Counted from the stretch's first letter, positions 28,926 through 39,300 are shown. The stretch is DNA of 64,000 nucleotides from Anabaena sp. UHCC 0204 (GCF_009711975.1 NZ_VIKW01000003.1:48986-112985); one strand, 5' to 3'. Made by a program: numbers and translations. Notes: a model not told the origin generated them from the sequence alone.

Positions 28926-30086
28926 ATGATGAAAATTCTATTTTTAGATCAAAGTGGTAAACTGGGTGGGGCTGAGTTGTGTTTAGTAGATATTGCTAAA
29001 CCTTATGGAAAAAATGCTCTTGTCGGTTTATTCGCAGATGGTGATTTTAGAAAGTTACTTGAAGAAAATAAAATTCCTGTAGATATTTTGACTAATCAAG
29101 TAATTAAGGTGAGGAAAAATAGCAGTTTTTTCCAAGCATTAGGTAGTTTAAAACAACTCACTCCTCTTATTTTTAAGGTGGTTCAACGCGCTCAAAATTA
29201 TGATTTAATTTATGCTAATACTCAAAAAGCCTTAGTGGTGGGTGCTTTAGCAAGTTTTTTATCGCGTCGTCCTTTGGTTTATCATTTACATGATATTCTT
29301 TCGACAGAACATTTTAGCCAAACTAATTTACGGGTTGCTGTTACTTTAATTAACCGTTTTGCATCTTTAGTAATTGCTAATTCTCAAGCGAGTAAAATAG
29401 CATTTTTACAAGCTGGAGGAAAACCAAATTTAATCGAAGTTGTTTATAATGGATTTGATCCTCAAAATTATCGCACTAATGAATTAGATACTCAAAAATT
29501 AAGGCAGAATTTAGGGTTAGAAGATAAATTTATCATTGGACATTTTAGCCGTCTTTCACCATGGAAAGGACAGCATATTTTAATTGATGCACTTGACAAA
29601 TGCCCCCAGAATGTGGTAGCTATTTTAGTAGGTGATGCACTTTTTGGTGAACATGAATATGTCAAATATCTACACCAAAAAGTTATAAAATTAGGACTAG
29701 AAAACCGAGTCAAGTTTTTAGGATTTCGTACAGATATTCCCCAATTAATGACAATGTGTGATTTAGTTGCACATACATCAATTGCCCCAGAACCTTTTGG
29801 TAGAGTTATTGTTGAAGGTATGCTTTGCGGAAAACCTGTTATTGCAGCTAATTCTGGGGGGGCAATGGAATTAGTAGAAGATGGCATTAATGGTTTTTTA
29901 GTTACACCAGAAGAACCTCAAGAATTAGCCCAAGTAATTAATAATTGTGTCCAAGAATCTGCTAAAATAGCAAATATTGCTAATAATGCCAGAATTAGTG
30001 CTAGTGAACGTTTTGATGTGAAGAGTATTAATCAGCAAATTCAACAATTGCTAAAATCATTAGTAATTGATAAGGAGTTAATTTAG
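28926..30086 (+). CDS. Family 4 glycosyltransferase
   Basis: A 386-residue GT-B enzyme. N-terminus MMKILFLDQSGKLGGAELCL; VYHLHDILSTEHFSQTN in the acceptor domain; IGHFSRLSPWKGQHILIDAL opens the donor domain and APEPFGRVIVEGMLCGKPVI is the conserved Glu loop. The start could be 28926 or the adjacent ATG at 28929. It lies 19 bp behind another GT4 gene in the same direction. It probably shares a pathway with that gene and possibly with the polysaccharide island a few kilobases upstream. Confidence 0.87.
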   Translation: MMKILFLDQSGKLGGAELCLVDIAKPYGKNALVGLFADGDFRKLLEENKIPVDILTNQVIKVRKNSSFFQALGSLKQLTPLIFKVVQRAQNYDLIYANTQKALVVGALASFLSRRPLVYHLHDILSTEHFSQTNLRVAVTLINRFASLVIANSQASKIAFLQAGGKPNLIEVVYNGFDPQNYRTNELDTQKLRQNLGLEDKFIIGHFSRLSPWKGQHILIDALDKCPQNVVAILVGDALFGEHEYVKYLHQKVIKLGLENRVKFLGFRTDIPQLMTMCDLVAHTSIAPEPFGRVIVEGMLCGKPVIAANSGGAMELVEDGINGFLVTPEEPQELAQVINNCVQESAKIANIANNARISASERFDVKSINQQIQQLLKSLVIDKELI

Positions 30087-30351
30087 TTTAAAATCTCTCT
30101 TTTTCCAGATCAAGATATTAGATATCTCCAAAAATTGGTGTTGCTGATTTGAGGTATAAACGTGATTTTTAATAGACATCTCCAAAAAAGGGCGTTGCTC
30201 AATTAGGGTATGAAATTCAAAAATCAATGATTTCAAACTCTTACTCTCTGTGACTCTGTGCCTCTGCGTGAAACAAAATCATACTCTTAATCAGCAACGC
30301 CCAAAAAAGAATGTAGAGACGTTCCATGGAACATCTCTACAAGGGTTCTGT

Positions 30352-30615
30352 TTAAGCTGCTTCCCGCAGTTTGTTGGATACAGATACTTCGGGAAAGGGT
30401 AGGGAAAGTTGTTCTACTGGTGATGTTGCCGCTTGTTCTAATACTGTGACTTCAATATTTACACTGATTAAATAATTACCTGTATCTGCACCTACAGCTT
30501 CAGAAACTAATTTAGCTATATCTGGACGTTTTGCAGTTAAAGGATCACGGATAATACAACGATCCCATTCATGCTTGGCGGTGGGGTTAAGACTGAGAAT
30601 ATAATGCTTCATCAT
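30352..30615 (-). CDS. Small conserved-looking protein of unknown function
   Basis: An 87-residue protein starting MMKHYILSLNPTAKHEWDRC. The open frame reaches 30687, but AAGGA lies 8 bp before the Met-Met pair at 30615/30612, so the shorter form is chosen. It is soluble, with LVSEAVGADTGNYLISVNIEVT in the middle and no domain I recognise. It is monocistronic and reads toward the 3' end of the upstream GT4 gene. Function unknown. Confidence 0.55.
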   Translation of the reverse strand: MMKHYILSLNPTAKHEWDRCIIRDPLTAKRPDIAKLVSEAVGADTGNYLISVNIEVTVLEQAATSPVEQLSLPFPEVSVSNKLREAA

Positions 30616-30833
30616 AGGTATAGTCCTTAAAATCCATCTTCTATAAGTCTTTCCAGGTTTGAAGACTATTTTTATAGTATAGTACAAATTTACTAAAATG
30701 GGAAGAAAACAATCGAAATTCCCCCCTAATCAGAGAAGCAGCCTGATACATAAAGGCATAAAAAAGCAGATACGGCTTATAAACCGCATCTACAGATTTT
30801 GTTTTGGAAAGCAAAGAGGGTTAATTAAGATTT

Positions 30834-30951
30834 ATACCAATTTTAGGTGAGGCTACATAGAATCATCAAATCCATTAATTCATCCGTGTTTATCTGCGGT
30901 TAATTATTATTAAAATCTCTAATTCTATGCAGCTTGATCTGAATTTGGTAT
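30834..30951. repeat. Dispersed repeat (ATACCAATTT family), copy 2
   Basis: Terminal inverted arms ATACCAATTT (30834) and AATTTGGTAT (ending 30951), with inner inverted words CATAGAAT near 30856 and ATTCTATG near 30922. It shares internal text with 26800-26917. MITE-like, no coding capacity. Confidence 0.75.
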
Positions 30952-30978
30952 TAGGTCATTAAAGATGCCTGATAGTGT

Positions 30979-32607
30979 TTAACTTTCTGGTGCTGCAATT
31001 GATGGAAATTCTGAGTAATTAGACAACTGTGCATCATTGATCCAAATGGCTTGTTGCGGGACGGGAATGGAAACTCCGACGCTATCGAATGCAACTTTTA
31101 AGCGGCGACGATATTCTCTAGCGACATCCCATTGTTTAAGAGGTTGGGTTTTAATCCAGACGCGAATCATCATCCCGCGATCGCTAAAATTGTCAATTCC
31201 TAAAATACTCGGTTTTTCAATGATTTGTTTTTTCCATAGTGGATCTTGATTCATATCCCAAGCCACATTTTCGATTAATTTCAAAGCCTCATCAATGTTA
31301 GCTTGGTAGGAAACTGGTATAGTTAAATCAGCCCGTGACCAACGACTAGAGAGATTAGCAACTACTTTAATTTCACTATTCGGAATTGTAATTAAACGTC
31401 CTTCCGCATCTCGAACTTGAGTCATTCGCAAATTGAGGTTTTCTACCAATCCTCCCACATCTCCTACAGTAATCACATCACCAAGGGCATATTGATCTTC
31501 TAAAATAATTAAAAAGCCGTTAATAGCATCTTTAATTAAACTTTGAGAAGCTAGAGATACAGCTACACCAATTAAACTAGCACCTGCTAATAAAGGAACT
31601 ATATCTATCCCTAATGAAATCAAAGCGAATAAAATACCAATTCCCATCCAAATAAGAGTGGTAATGCTTTTCGTTACTCCTGAAAATGTAGAAACTCGCA
31701 ATTGCATTCGTTCAGAAGTTTCTGAATTTAATAAAGCACCACCGCTAATTAAAGTTGTAGTAAACTTGTCAATTAGAGCATAACTAAAACGAATTGCTAC
31801 GTAAGTTACTAAGAGTACAATTCCTACTTTAACAGGAATTTTAGCAACTGTAAGCAGCGCCATTTGTAATGCTCGTGTATAGGGAAATAAACCCAAAATT
31901 ATAAAAGTGCCACTTCCCCAAATACCTGTTTGTGTTAATTGCAATAACCTTTTTTTAACTTCTGCTAAATGCTGATATTGCTGTTGATTTAGTTGATTTG
32001 TAATCGGTTTTTCTGTATCTTCATCTGAAGAAATTGGTTCTATTGAATCTTTTCGAGAACGACATTGCCAGCTATATATCAATAAACTTGATAAAATCAT
32101 TACCAAAGCTAGAATACCTGCTATTCTACCTTGATTTAGTAAAGATGAAGTTTGGCGTTCTTCCTTAGCTGTTTCCAACTCTTTTTGCAAATCGCCAGCA
32201 ATTTGATTAGCCATTGTTAAAGAGTCTACCTGACGTAATCTAGCATCTTCAGAATTAACTGTCATCAGGTATTTGTCATTCACATAAATTACTGGCAAAT
32301 CGTTAACTTTACGAATCTGCACATTAAGTTCTTGCGCTGATGAATAAAAGTAATCTCGGTTAATTTGCTGTAAATTCCGGTGGATATTTTGTAACCTTTC
32401 GGAAATATCATTTTTTGAGGCTGCAATCTGAAATAAAGGACGACCGTCTAAATAAATCCATTCGGAAACTGTTGAATTTTCAGAAGCATTACTCACACTG
32501 CTAGGAGTTTGTAAGTAGGGTAAAAGAGGAATCTGGGCTGTAGCTTTTGGAACAGAGACAACGGTAACAGCCATTGAAACTACAATTGCCAAAAATTTTA
32601 AACGCAC
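30979..32607 (-). CDS. MscS-family mechanosensitive channel with extended N-terminus
   Basis: A 542-residue protein. It opens with a signal peptide (LKFLAIVVSMAVTVVSVPKATAQ), then an extracytoplasmic region of about 130 residues, membrane helices (near 160-180, 220-275 and 310-350) and the MscS core: LAGASLIGVAVSLASQSLIK then DAINGFLIILEDQYALGDVI, GGLVENLNLRMTQVRDAEGR and IPNSEI. The core forms the pore and beta domain that release osmolytes under membrane tension. The long N-terminal part is like other large cyanobacterial MscS proteins. Divergent from ahcY. Confidence 0.88.
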   Translation of the reverse strand: MRLKFLAIVVSMAVTVVSVPKATAQIPLLPYLQTPSSVSNASENSTVSEWIYLDGRPLFQIAASKNDISERLQNIHRNLQQINRDYFYSSAQELNVQIRKVNDLPVIYVNDKYLMTVNSEDARLRQVDSLTMANQIAGDLQKELETAKEERQTSSLLNQGRIAGILALVMILSSLLIYSWQCRSRKDSIEPISSDEDTEKPITNQLNQQQYQHLAEVKKRLLQLTQTGIWGSGTFIILGLFPYTRALQMALLTVAKIPVKVGIVLLVTYVAIRFSYALIDKFTTTLISGGALLNSETSERMQLRVSTFSGVTKSITTLIWMGIGILFALISLGIDIVPLLAGASLIGVAVSLASQSLIKDAINGFLIILEDQYALGDVITVGDVGGLVENLNLRMTQVRDAEGRLITIPNSEIKVVANLSSRWSRADLTIPVSYQANIDEALKLIENVAWDMNQDPLWKKQIIEKPSILGIDNFSDRGMMIRVWIKTQPLKQWDVAREYRRRLKVAFDSVGVSIPVPQQAIWINDAQLSNYSEFPSIAAPES

Positions 32608-34238
<1,631 letters not shown>

Positions 34239-34261
34239 GTCATTAATTAGTTGATTTTTTG

Positions 34262-34291
34262 GGGATAGGCGTTTTGCTTATCCCTTTTTTT
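34262..34291 (+). terminator. Rho-independent terminator of ahcY
   Basis: GGGATAGGC (34262 on) pairs with GCTTATCCC (ending 34284) and is followed by seven T. It lies 23 bp after the ahcY stop. Confidence 0.85.
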
Positions 34292-34471
34292 CTCGTTTTG
34301 TGTTATGGATTTATTTAATGAACCACGAAGGAACGAAGAGCGCGAAGGAAGAAGGGAAGAAGAAGAGAAGAGGTAATTTTGCACTGGGATTACTTTTTTT
34401 TATTTCTCACGCAGAGGCGCAGAGGCACGGAGAGAGGATATAATAAGGGGAGGGTGTTATTGTAAGTTTGT

Positions 34472-34891
34472 ATGTCAGCGAAAGATTTTTTTCACAATGC
34501 AGTTAGGTTAGCTTTAGAAAAAGATGGTTGGTTAGTTACTGATGATCCTTTATATTTTCGACTGACAGCATTAGTTAAAATTAGGATAGATTTAGGAGCA
34601 GAAAAGTTAATTGGTGCAGAAAAAGATAATCAAAAGATAGCGGTGGAAGTAAAAAGTTTTATAGGACTTTCAGCTATTTCTGAATTTCATACAGCTATTG
34701 GTCAATTTTTAAATTATAGGATAGCATTAGGACAGCAAGACCCTGAAAGAATATTATATTTAGCTATATCTCAAGATATATATCAAGAGTTTTTTACTGA
34801 TAGTTTCATTCAAACTGTTTTACAAACTTATGAGATTAAATTATTAGTTTTTGATATTAACAAGGAGGAAATAGTCTTATGGAAACCTTAA
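34472..34891 (+). CDS. xisH: XisH-family protein (fdxN-element excision controlling factor type)
   Basis: A 139-residue protein. The N-terminus SAKDFFHNAVRLALEKDGW and the block LIGAEKDNQKIAVEVKSFIG are characteristic of XisH. The latter has the Glu-x-Lys pair (E59, K61) of a PD-(D/E)XK nuclease-like fold, preceded by acidic residues D40 and E50. In PCC 7120, XisH and XisI are needed for XisF-driven excision of the fdxN element, but the families are widespread and often unlinked to it. It overlaps the XisI gene by 13 bp, so the two are coupled. Confidence 0.9.
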   Translation: MSAKDFFHNAVRLALEKDGWLVTDDPLYFRLTALVKIRIDLGAEKLIGAEKDNQKIAVEVKSFIGLSAISEFHTAIGQFLNYRIALGQQDPERILYLAISQDIYQEFFTDSFIQTVLQTYEIKLLVFDINKEEIVLWKP

Positions 34892-35211
34892 ATTATCAAG
34901 AGATAGTAAAAGATATTATCTCTAAATACGCAAAAGACCAAGCAGAGGAAGATTTAGAAAATACAGAAATTGTCTTTGATACAGAACGGGATATTTATTT
35001 ATTACTATATACAGGATGGAAAGATGAAAATAGAATTTATGGTTGTCCCATTCATATTAGTATTAAAGATGGAAAAATTTGGATTGAAAGGGATTTTACG
35101 GAAGAAGGAATTCCTCATCAATTAGTAGAGTTAGGTGTACCGAAATCAGATATTGTTTTAGCTTTTAGATCACCTTATGTGAGACAGTTTACTGGTTTTG
35201 CATCAGTTTAG
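34879..35211 (+). CDS. xisI: XisI-family protein
   Basis: A 110-residue partner of XisH. Family text: LNYQEIVKDIISKYA, LLLYTGWKDENRIYGCPIHI, KIWIERDFTEEGI and RQFTGFASV at the end. AAGGAGG near 34861 precedes the ATG. Together with XisH it makes the only complete pair here. Its 3' end is nearly identical in DNA to that of the second XisI gene (35171-35213 against 36211-36253, one mismatch), showing recent duplication or gene conversion. Confidence 0.9.
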   Translation: METLNYQEIVKDIISKYAKDQAEEDLENTEIVFDTERDIYLLLYTGWKDENRIYGCPIHISIKDGKIWIERDFTEEGIPHQLVELGVPKSDIVLAFRSPYVRQFTGFASV

Positions 35212-35265
35212 ATATCTGAATCAAGATTTACAGGATTTTCAGCTATTGATACTTAAGAACCTACC

Positions 35266-35487
35266 ATGACACAAAAAACCTATCCTCTAACTTTCGAGCA
35301 AATTCTTAATCTTGTTTTACAACTTCCCGCACAAGAACAAGAAGAAATTATCCAACAAATAAAGATCAACTCACCAAAAAAGCAAGAAGAAGATTTATTG
35401 ACTGTTTTTGATAGAATCGGTAGAAATGCTCAAGCAAAAGGACTTACAGAAGAAATTTTAGAAGAATTATTAGCTGATGAATCATAA
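35266..35487 (+). CDS. Putative antitoxin of a PIN-type toxin-antitoxin pair
   Basis: A 73-residue, charged, helical protein (LTFEQILNLVLQLPAQEQEE, then a Lys/Glu-rich tail). Its stop overlaps the start of the PIN-domain gene by 11 bp, the usual antitoxin-toxin layout. The N-terminal part resembles antitoxins that begin with an amphipathic leucine-rich helix. No DNA-binding motif is obvious. The assignment depends on its partner. Confidence 0.65.
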   Translation: MTQKTYPLTFEQILNLVLQLPAQEQEEIIQQIKINSPKKQEEDLLTVFDRIGRNAQAKGLTEEILEELLADES

Positions 35488-35893
35488 ATTAATTGTCATT
35501 GACACCAACGTTTTAGTTAGTGCTGCACTCAGTCCAGATGGAACAGCCCGTAAAGCCCTAGATAAAGCCTATAAACAATTCAAAATAGCTCAAAGTGAGG
35601 AAACCTATCAAGAATTAAAAACACGCATTTACAAACCCAAATTTGATAAATATATCTCACATGAAGAACGGGAAGATTTTTTAGAAATAGTCAAAAAATA
35701 TAGCAAATTTATAGAAATTAGAACTCAAGTAGAAATCTGTAGAGATCCAGATGATAACAAATTTTTAGAACTCGCAAAAGATTCCAATGCCGAATTTTTG
35801 ATTACAGGAGATCAAGACCTTTTATCACTTAAAAATCTAGTCGAATATCAAAATAAGGTCATTACTCCGAGAGACTTTCTAAACCTTGATTAA
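35477..35893 (+). CDS. PIN-domain toxin (predicted ribonuclease)
   Basis: A 138-residue PIN protein of the COG1569 type. Acidic active-site residues are visible: Asp in VIDTNVLVSAALS, Glu in SEETYQELKTRI, and RDPDDNKFLELAKDSNAEFL followed by ITGDQDLL with the terminal Asp residues. PIN toxins cut RNA when free of antitoxin. It sits behind its putative antitoxin and between two XisI genes, an arrangement that may stabilise the island. Confidence 0.87.
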   Translation: MNHKLIVIDTNVLVSAALSPDGTARKALDKAYKQFKIAQSEETYQELKTRIYKPKFDKYISHEEREDFLEIVKKYSKFIEIRTQVEICRDPDDNKFLELAKDSNAEFLITGDQDLLSLKNLVEYQNKVITPRDFLNLD

Positions 35894-35921
35894 ATTATAC
35901 TTATATTATTCAAATTGTTTT

Positions 35922-36251
35922 ATGGAAGGAATGAATTATCCTGAATTGGTCAAAACTGTATTAGCAAGACATACAGAAAATCATACTTCCAAAGTAACAG
36001 AAAAGGAGTTAATTTTTGATTGTGAAAGAAATAGTTATTTAGTAGTTCATGTAGGATGGGAAAATAACGAAAGGGCTTATGGGACAATTATTCATGTAGA
36101 TATTAGAGATGGAAAAATTTGGATTCAGAGAGATTTTACTGAGGAAGGGGTAGCTAGTGAGTTGGTAGATTTAGGAGTGCCAAAAACGGATATTGTTTTA
36201 GGTTTTAAGCCACCTTATATGAGACAGTTTACTGGTTTTGCATCAGTTTAG
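35922..36251 (+). CDS. Second XisI-family protein, without XisH
   Basis: A 109-residue XisI paralogue. The frame opens at 35886, but ATG 35922 gives MEGMNYPELVKTVLA, which lines up with the first copy. It keeps the core LVVHVGWENNERAYGTIIHV, KIWIQRDFTEEGV and RQFTGFASV. No XisH gene precedes it; the toxin-antitoxin pair does. Its last 43 bp match the first copy with one difference, while the 5' parts differ. Confidence 0.87.
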   Translation: MEGMNYPELVKTVLARHTENHTSKVTEKELIFDCERNSYLVVHVGWENNERAYGTIIHVDIRDGKIWIQRDFTEEGVASELVDLGVPKTDIVLGFKPPYMRQFTGFASV

Positions 36252-36262
36252 ATTTTTGTATC

Positions 36263-37675
36263 CTATAAACAATTGTATTTTTCGCAAAAAAGCTGATAAT
36301 GCTGCTCAAGAGCTTGTTTATTGGGTTTATAATCTTTATTTTCTGGAAGTAGTATATGTTTTTCAGCTAAATCATCATAGGGAGTATTCTTTAAATTAAG
36401 TGATATTTCTATAGTCATTTTATCTGGATTAATTGAAAGTAAATGCGAGTCAAATAGTGTATGTATATCTGCTCTTAATAGTAATCCATTTGTTAGATCA
36501 TTGTTGTTAGAGACACTATAGGGAGTGATATGAGCAGCCTCTAAAACTTGTTCTACATTACAACCAGTTATTACACATTGGCAATTGTAAATTTGCATTA
36601 GTTCTTCACGAAATGAAGATTGTCCCTGACGACGTAGAATAGATACAAGTATCCGATCTTTTACCTTTTCTAAATTGTCTGGATCAAAATTATCTATAAA
36701 TGAATTTATTTTATTGTCTCTTTCTATTTGTCTTAAAAAATCTTCAGGAATTTCCCAAACTCTTACTTCACCCAGTGCATTACCAGCTGCAAGCAATTTT
36801 CCATCACAACTCAAGGTAATACTAACTACATTTGAAAATTCTAAAGTATGAATTAATTCTTTTGTCCTTAGATTCCATATCCTGATTTCCTGGGAATTAT
36901 CACTGACAAATATTTGATATTTATGATTTATAGCAAAAGAACGAACACAATACGAATCTTCAGATAAAGTATAGAGTAACTGTCTAGTTTCTAAGCTCCA
37001 AAATCTTATTCCAGCAGTACCACTACTAACTAAAGTCTCACAATCAGGAAGAATTAACAAGTCAATTATGGATGAACCATGTTCTGTAAGAGTGTAGAGT
37101 AATTGTTGTTTATTTATATCCCATACTTTGATTGTTTTGTCAGAACTACCAGTAACAATAATTTTATTATCGGGCGAAAAAGCAATGCAATTAATTCTTT
37201 GAGAATGTCCAGTCAGTGTAGATATTAATTCTTCTGTCTCTATATCCCACAAATAAACTGTTGTATTTTTACCTCCAACACTTTTATATTTATTAGTTCC
37301 ACCACAAGCAATAATTTTTCCATCATAGCTAAGAGCAACATAATTGATAGGATCTGCACGTTTAATAAAAGTAGTTATTAATTCACCAGTTTGTAAGTCC
37401 CAAATTTTAACAGTTTTATCTAAACTACCAGTAACTATATTTTTTCCATTAGGGCTAATTACTAAATTTAAAATACATTGTGAATGTTCATGAATAAAAT
37501 GATCTAATTCTCCTGTTTTTAAATCCCAAATAAATATTGCACCACCATAAGCATTTACTAGCTTTTTATTATCAGGTGTAATAGAAATTCCATAAACCCA
37601 TATAGCAGGAGTGTCTTTTGGATGGGATATAAGAGTTTTATATTGCCAATTGCTTGAATCAGTATTAACAACCAT
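36263..37675 (-). CDS. WD40 propeller fused to an HNH nuclease domain
   Basis: A 470-residue protein. Residues about 10-315 are seven WD40 repeats, each ending in a WD-like pair: FIWDLKT, KIWDLQT, YLWDIET, KVWDINK, RFWSLET, RIWNLRT, RVWEIPE. Seven blades close one propeller. Residues about 330-470 are an HNH domain of the HNH_2 type: CQCVITGC, EAAHITPY with H382, TNGLLLRADIH with N396 and H405, and FDSHLL. WD40 parts usually bind a partner; HNH domains cut DNA. The fusion suggests a nuclease gated by a sensor propeller. The neighbour upstream in the same direction is a membrane coiled-coil protein. Confidence 0.85.
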   Translation of the reverse strand: MVVNTDSSNWQYKTLISHPKDTPAIWVYGISITPDNKKLVNAYGGAIFIWDLKTGELDHFIHEHSQCILNLVISPNGKNIVTGSLDKTVKIWDLQTGELITTFIKRADPINYVALSYDGKIIACGGTNKYKSVGGKNTTVYLWDIETEELISTLTGHSQRINCIAFSPDNKIIVTGSSDKTIKVWDINKQQLLYTLTEHGSSIIDLLILPDCETLVSSGTAGIRFWSLETRQLLYTLSEDSYCVRSFAINHKYQIFVSDNSQEIRIWNLRTKELIHTLEFSNVVSITLSCDGKLLAAGNALGEVRVWEIPEDFLRQIERDNKINSFIDNFDPDNLEKVKDRILVSILRRQGQSSFREELMQIYNCQCVITGCNVEQVLEAAHITPYSVSNNNDLTNGLLLRADIHTLFDSHLLSINPDKMTIEISLNLKNTPYDDLAEKHILLPENKDYKPNKQALEQHYQLFCEKYNCL

Positions 37676-37783
37676 AAGTATTATCCTTTATTTTGTAAAG
37701 AGTATTTAACTTTAAAATTAGACCTATTTGCAAGAGTATATCACTTTTTAGATATCTCATTTAGTTGTTTGTTAAATTTATTT

Positions 37784-38413
37784 TCACAATAATCTAGCAA
37801 GTGTTTCTATTTCATTTTTAATTTCCTTAATTTGTTCTATATCAATATAACCACTCGTATCAAGTATTTCTTGCGCCAGAGAATCTTTATAATCGGCAAC
37901 TTTTTCAATGTTGTTTGATTCCTTTAATAAAATACATCTAACCTTTTTGACTTCATATTTTAAGTTATCTCGGTATTCTTTACTCTTACGATGACGAAAA
38001 TTATATAATAGCTTTAAATTATCTTCTTCATTACTTTTATTTAAAGACAAGATATGCTCTTCTTTTTTTATATGTTCTGCAAATTGATTGAGTTTATCAA
38101 CTAAATCAAGAGCATATTCTTTCCAGTTAAGTGGCTGCTCTCGCAATTTTAATGTATTATTCTCTTCTGTCAATTGTTTTATTTCTAGTTCATACTTTTG
38201 TATTGACTCATTCTTTTCTACTAACTTTTTTTCTGCAAGTTCAGCTTGCTCTTTTAATATATCTATTCTTCGCTTATTAAACAAATAATTTATACTCGCT
38301 CCAAACAAAATACATAAAATACTAATCATTAAAAAAGTGTCCCAGTCTTTGACAAAAATTTCACGTTTTCGAGCTAAAAAATCATAGGATATTTGGAGTA
38401 ACTTGTTCCACAT
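37784..38413 (-). CDS. Membrane-anchored coiled-coil protein next to the WD40-HNH gene
   Basis: A 209-residue protein of unknown family. One membrane helix at about residues 26-45 (TFLMISILCILFGASINYLF), then a Lys/Glu-rich coiled coil (about 50-95), and a charged helical C-terminal part. It lies 108 bp before the WD40-HNH gene on the same strand and would be transcribed first. Together they could form a membrane sensor and nuclease pair, but nothing in the sequence proves a link. Confidence 0.55.
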   Translation of the reverse strand: MWNKLLQISYDFLARKREIFVKDWDTFLMISILCILFGASINYLFNKRRIDILKEQAELAEKKLVEKNESIQKYELEIKQLTEENNTLKLREQPLNWKEYALDLVDKLNQFAEHIKKEEHILSLNKSNEEDNLKLLYNFRHRKSKEYRDNLKYEVKKVRCILLKESNNIEKVADYKDSLAQEILDTSGYIDIEQIKEIKNEIETLARLL

Positions 38414-38787
38414 CTCTGTTTATTCCTTATATTTTTTTGCAAAATGGGTAATCAATTAACTTTTTTCTTTAAATATAAAGTACAAAATTTTAAAGTAAAA
38501 GTCAAGGTGAAATATAAATAAAATACTTAAAATACTGAAAATCATTGAATAGCAATAATTTTACAAGAATTTAAACTTTTGTATTTTAAAATATTTGACG
38601 TATTTTACTTGTGTTAAATCTAAAACGTTTGAGATAAATAAAATAAATTCAATTCAATTAGGAAGATTATTGAATCAGAAAGCGGTTTCTAAGATATTCA
38701 TAAAAAGTGAAATATTTTATATATCTCACATTTTATATTACTTTTAATTTTCTTATTTAAAATAAAATAAATAATAAGTATTAATAA
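38414..38787. other. AT-rich gap before the truncated XisH
   Basis: A 374-bp, very AT-rich stretch. It should hold the promoter of the coiled-coil gene on the left. The lost 5' part of the XisH gene would have been at its right end, but I see no trace of it. Confidence 0.45.
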
Positions 38788-38964
38788 TATTACGACATTC
38801 TCACACGCTTAGAACCTGAACGCCGCTTATATCTCGCTATTCGTCAAGAAACCTACTCAGAACTATTTCAAGAACCAGTTGGTAAAATATTATTAGAAAA
38901 TCAACGCCTTTGTTTACTTGTCTTCGACTCCAAACAAGAGATTATACTGCAATGGATACCTTAG
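38788..38964 (+). pseudogene. Truncated XisH gene, C-terminal third only
   Basis: An open frame without a start begins at 38788 and reads TRLEPERRLYLAIRQETYSE, then LLVFDSKQEIILQWIP before its stop. This matches the last third of XisH (compare PERILYLAISQDIYQEFF in the intact copy). The N-terminal part with the nuclease-like Glu-x-Lys motif is missing. It overlaps the following XisI by 13 bp, exactly as in the intact pair, so it is the remains of a once complete pair. Confidence 0.85.
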
Positions 38965-39287
38965 AAAATTATCGCCAAATCATTCAAAAAATCTTAACCG
39001 AATATTCCCAACTTCCCTACGCTTACGGGGAACTAGAAAGACAACTAATAATAGATCAAACCGCCAACCATTACCTACTACTCACATTAGGCTGGGAAAA
39101 TAATCAACGAGTGCATGGTTGCTTAGTTCATATTGACATAATCAACGATAAAATCTGGATTCAAAGAGACGGAACAGAATACGGTATAGCCAACGAACTT
39201 GTTAACGCTGGTATTCCTAAAAATCAAATAGTTTTAGCCTTCCAGCCAGCCGATATCAGACAATATACAGAATTTGCAGTTACTTAA
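38952..39287 (+). CDS. Third XisI-family protein, behind the truncated XisH
   Basis: A 111-residue XisI homologue: LENYRQIIQKILTEYSQLPY, LLLTLGWENNQRVHGCLVHI, KIWIQRDGTEYGI and RQYTEFAVT. The frame opens at 38910, but ATG 38952 gives the standard N-terminus and the conserved 13-bp overlap with XisH. It is more diverged from the other two copies than they are from each other. With its XisH partner broken it may no longer be functional. Confidence 0.85.
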   Translation: MDTLENYRQIIQKILTEYSQLPYAYGELERQLIIDQTANHYLLLTLGWENNQRVHGCLVHIDIINDKIWIQRDGTEYGIANELVNAGIPKNQIVLAFQPADIRQYTEFAVT

Positions 39288-39300
39288 AACCTTACAATTC

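Noticed and set aside
34472-39287. Presence of an fdxN-type excision element
   Set aside because: XisH/XisI alone are not proof; no site-specific recombinase, nif gene or matching direct-repeat attachment site was seen.
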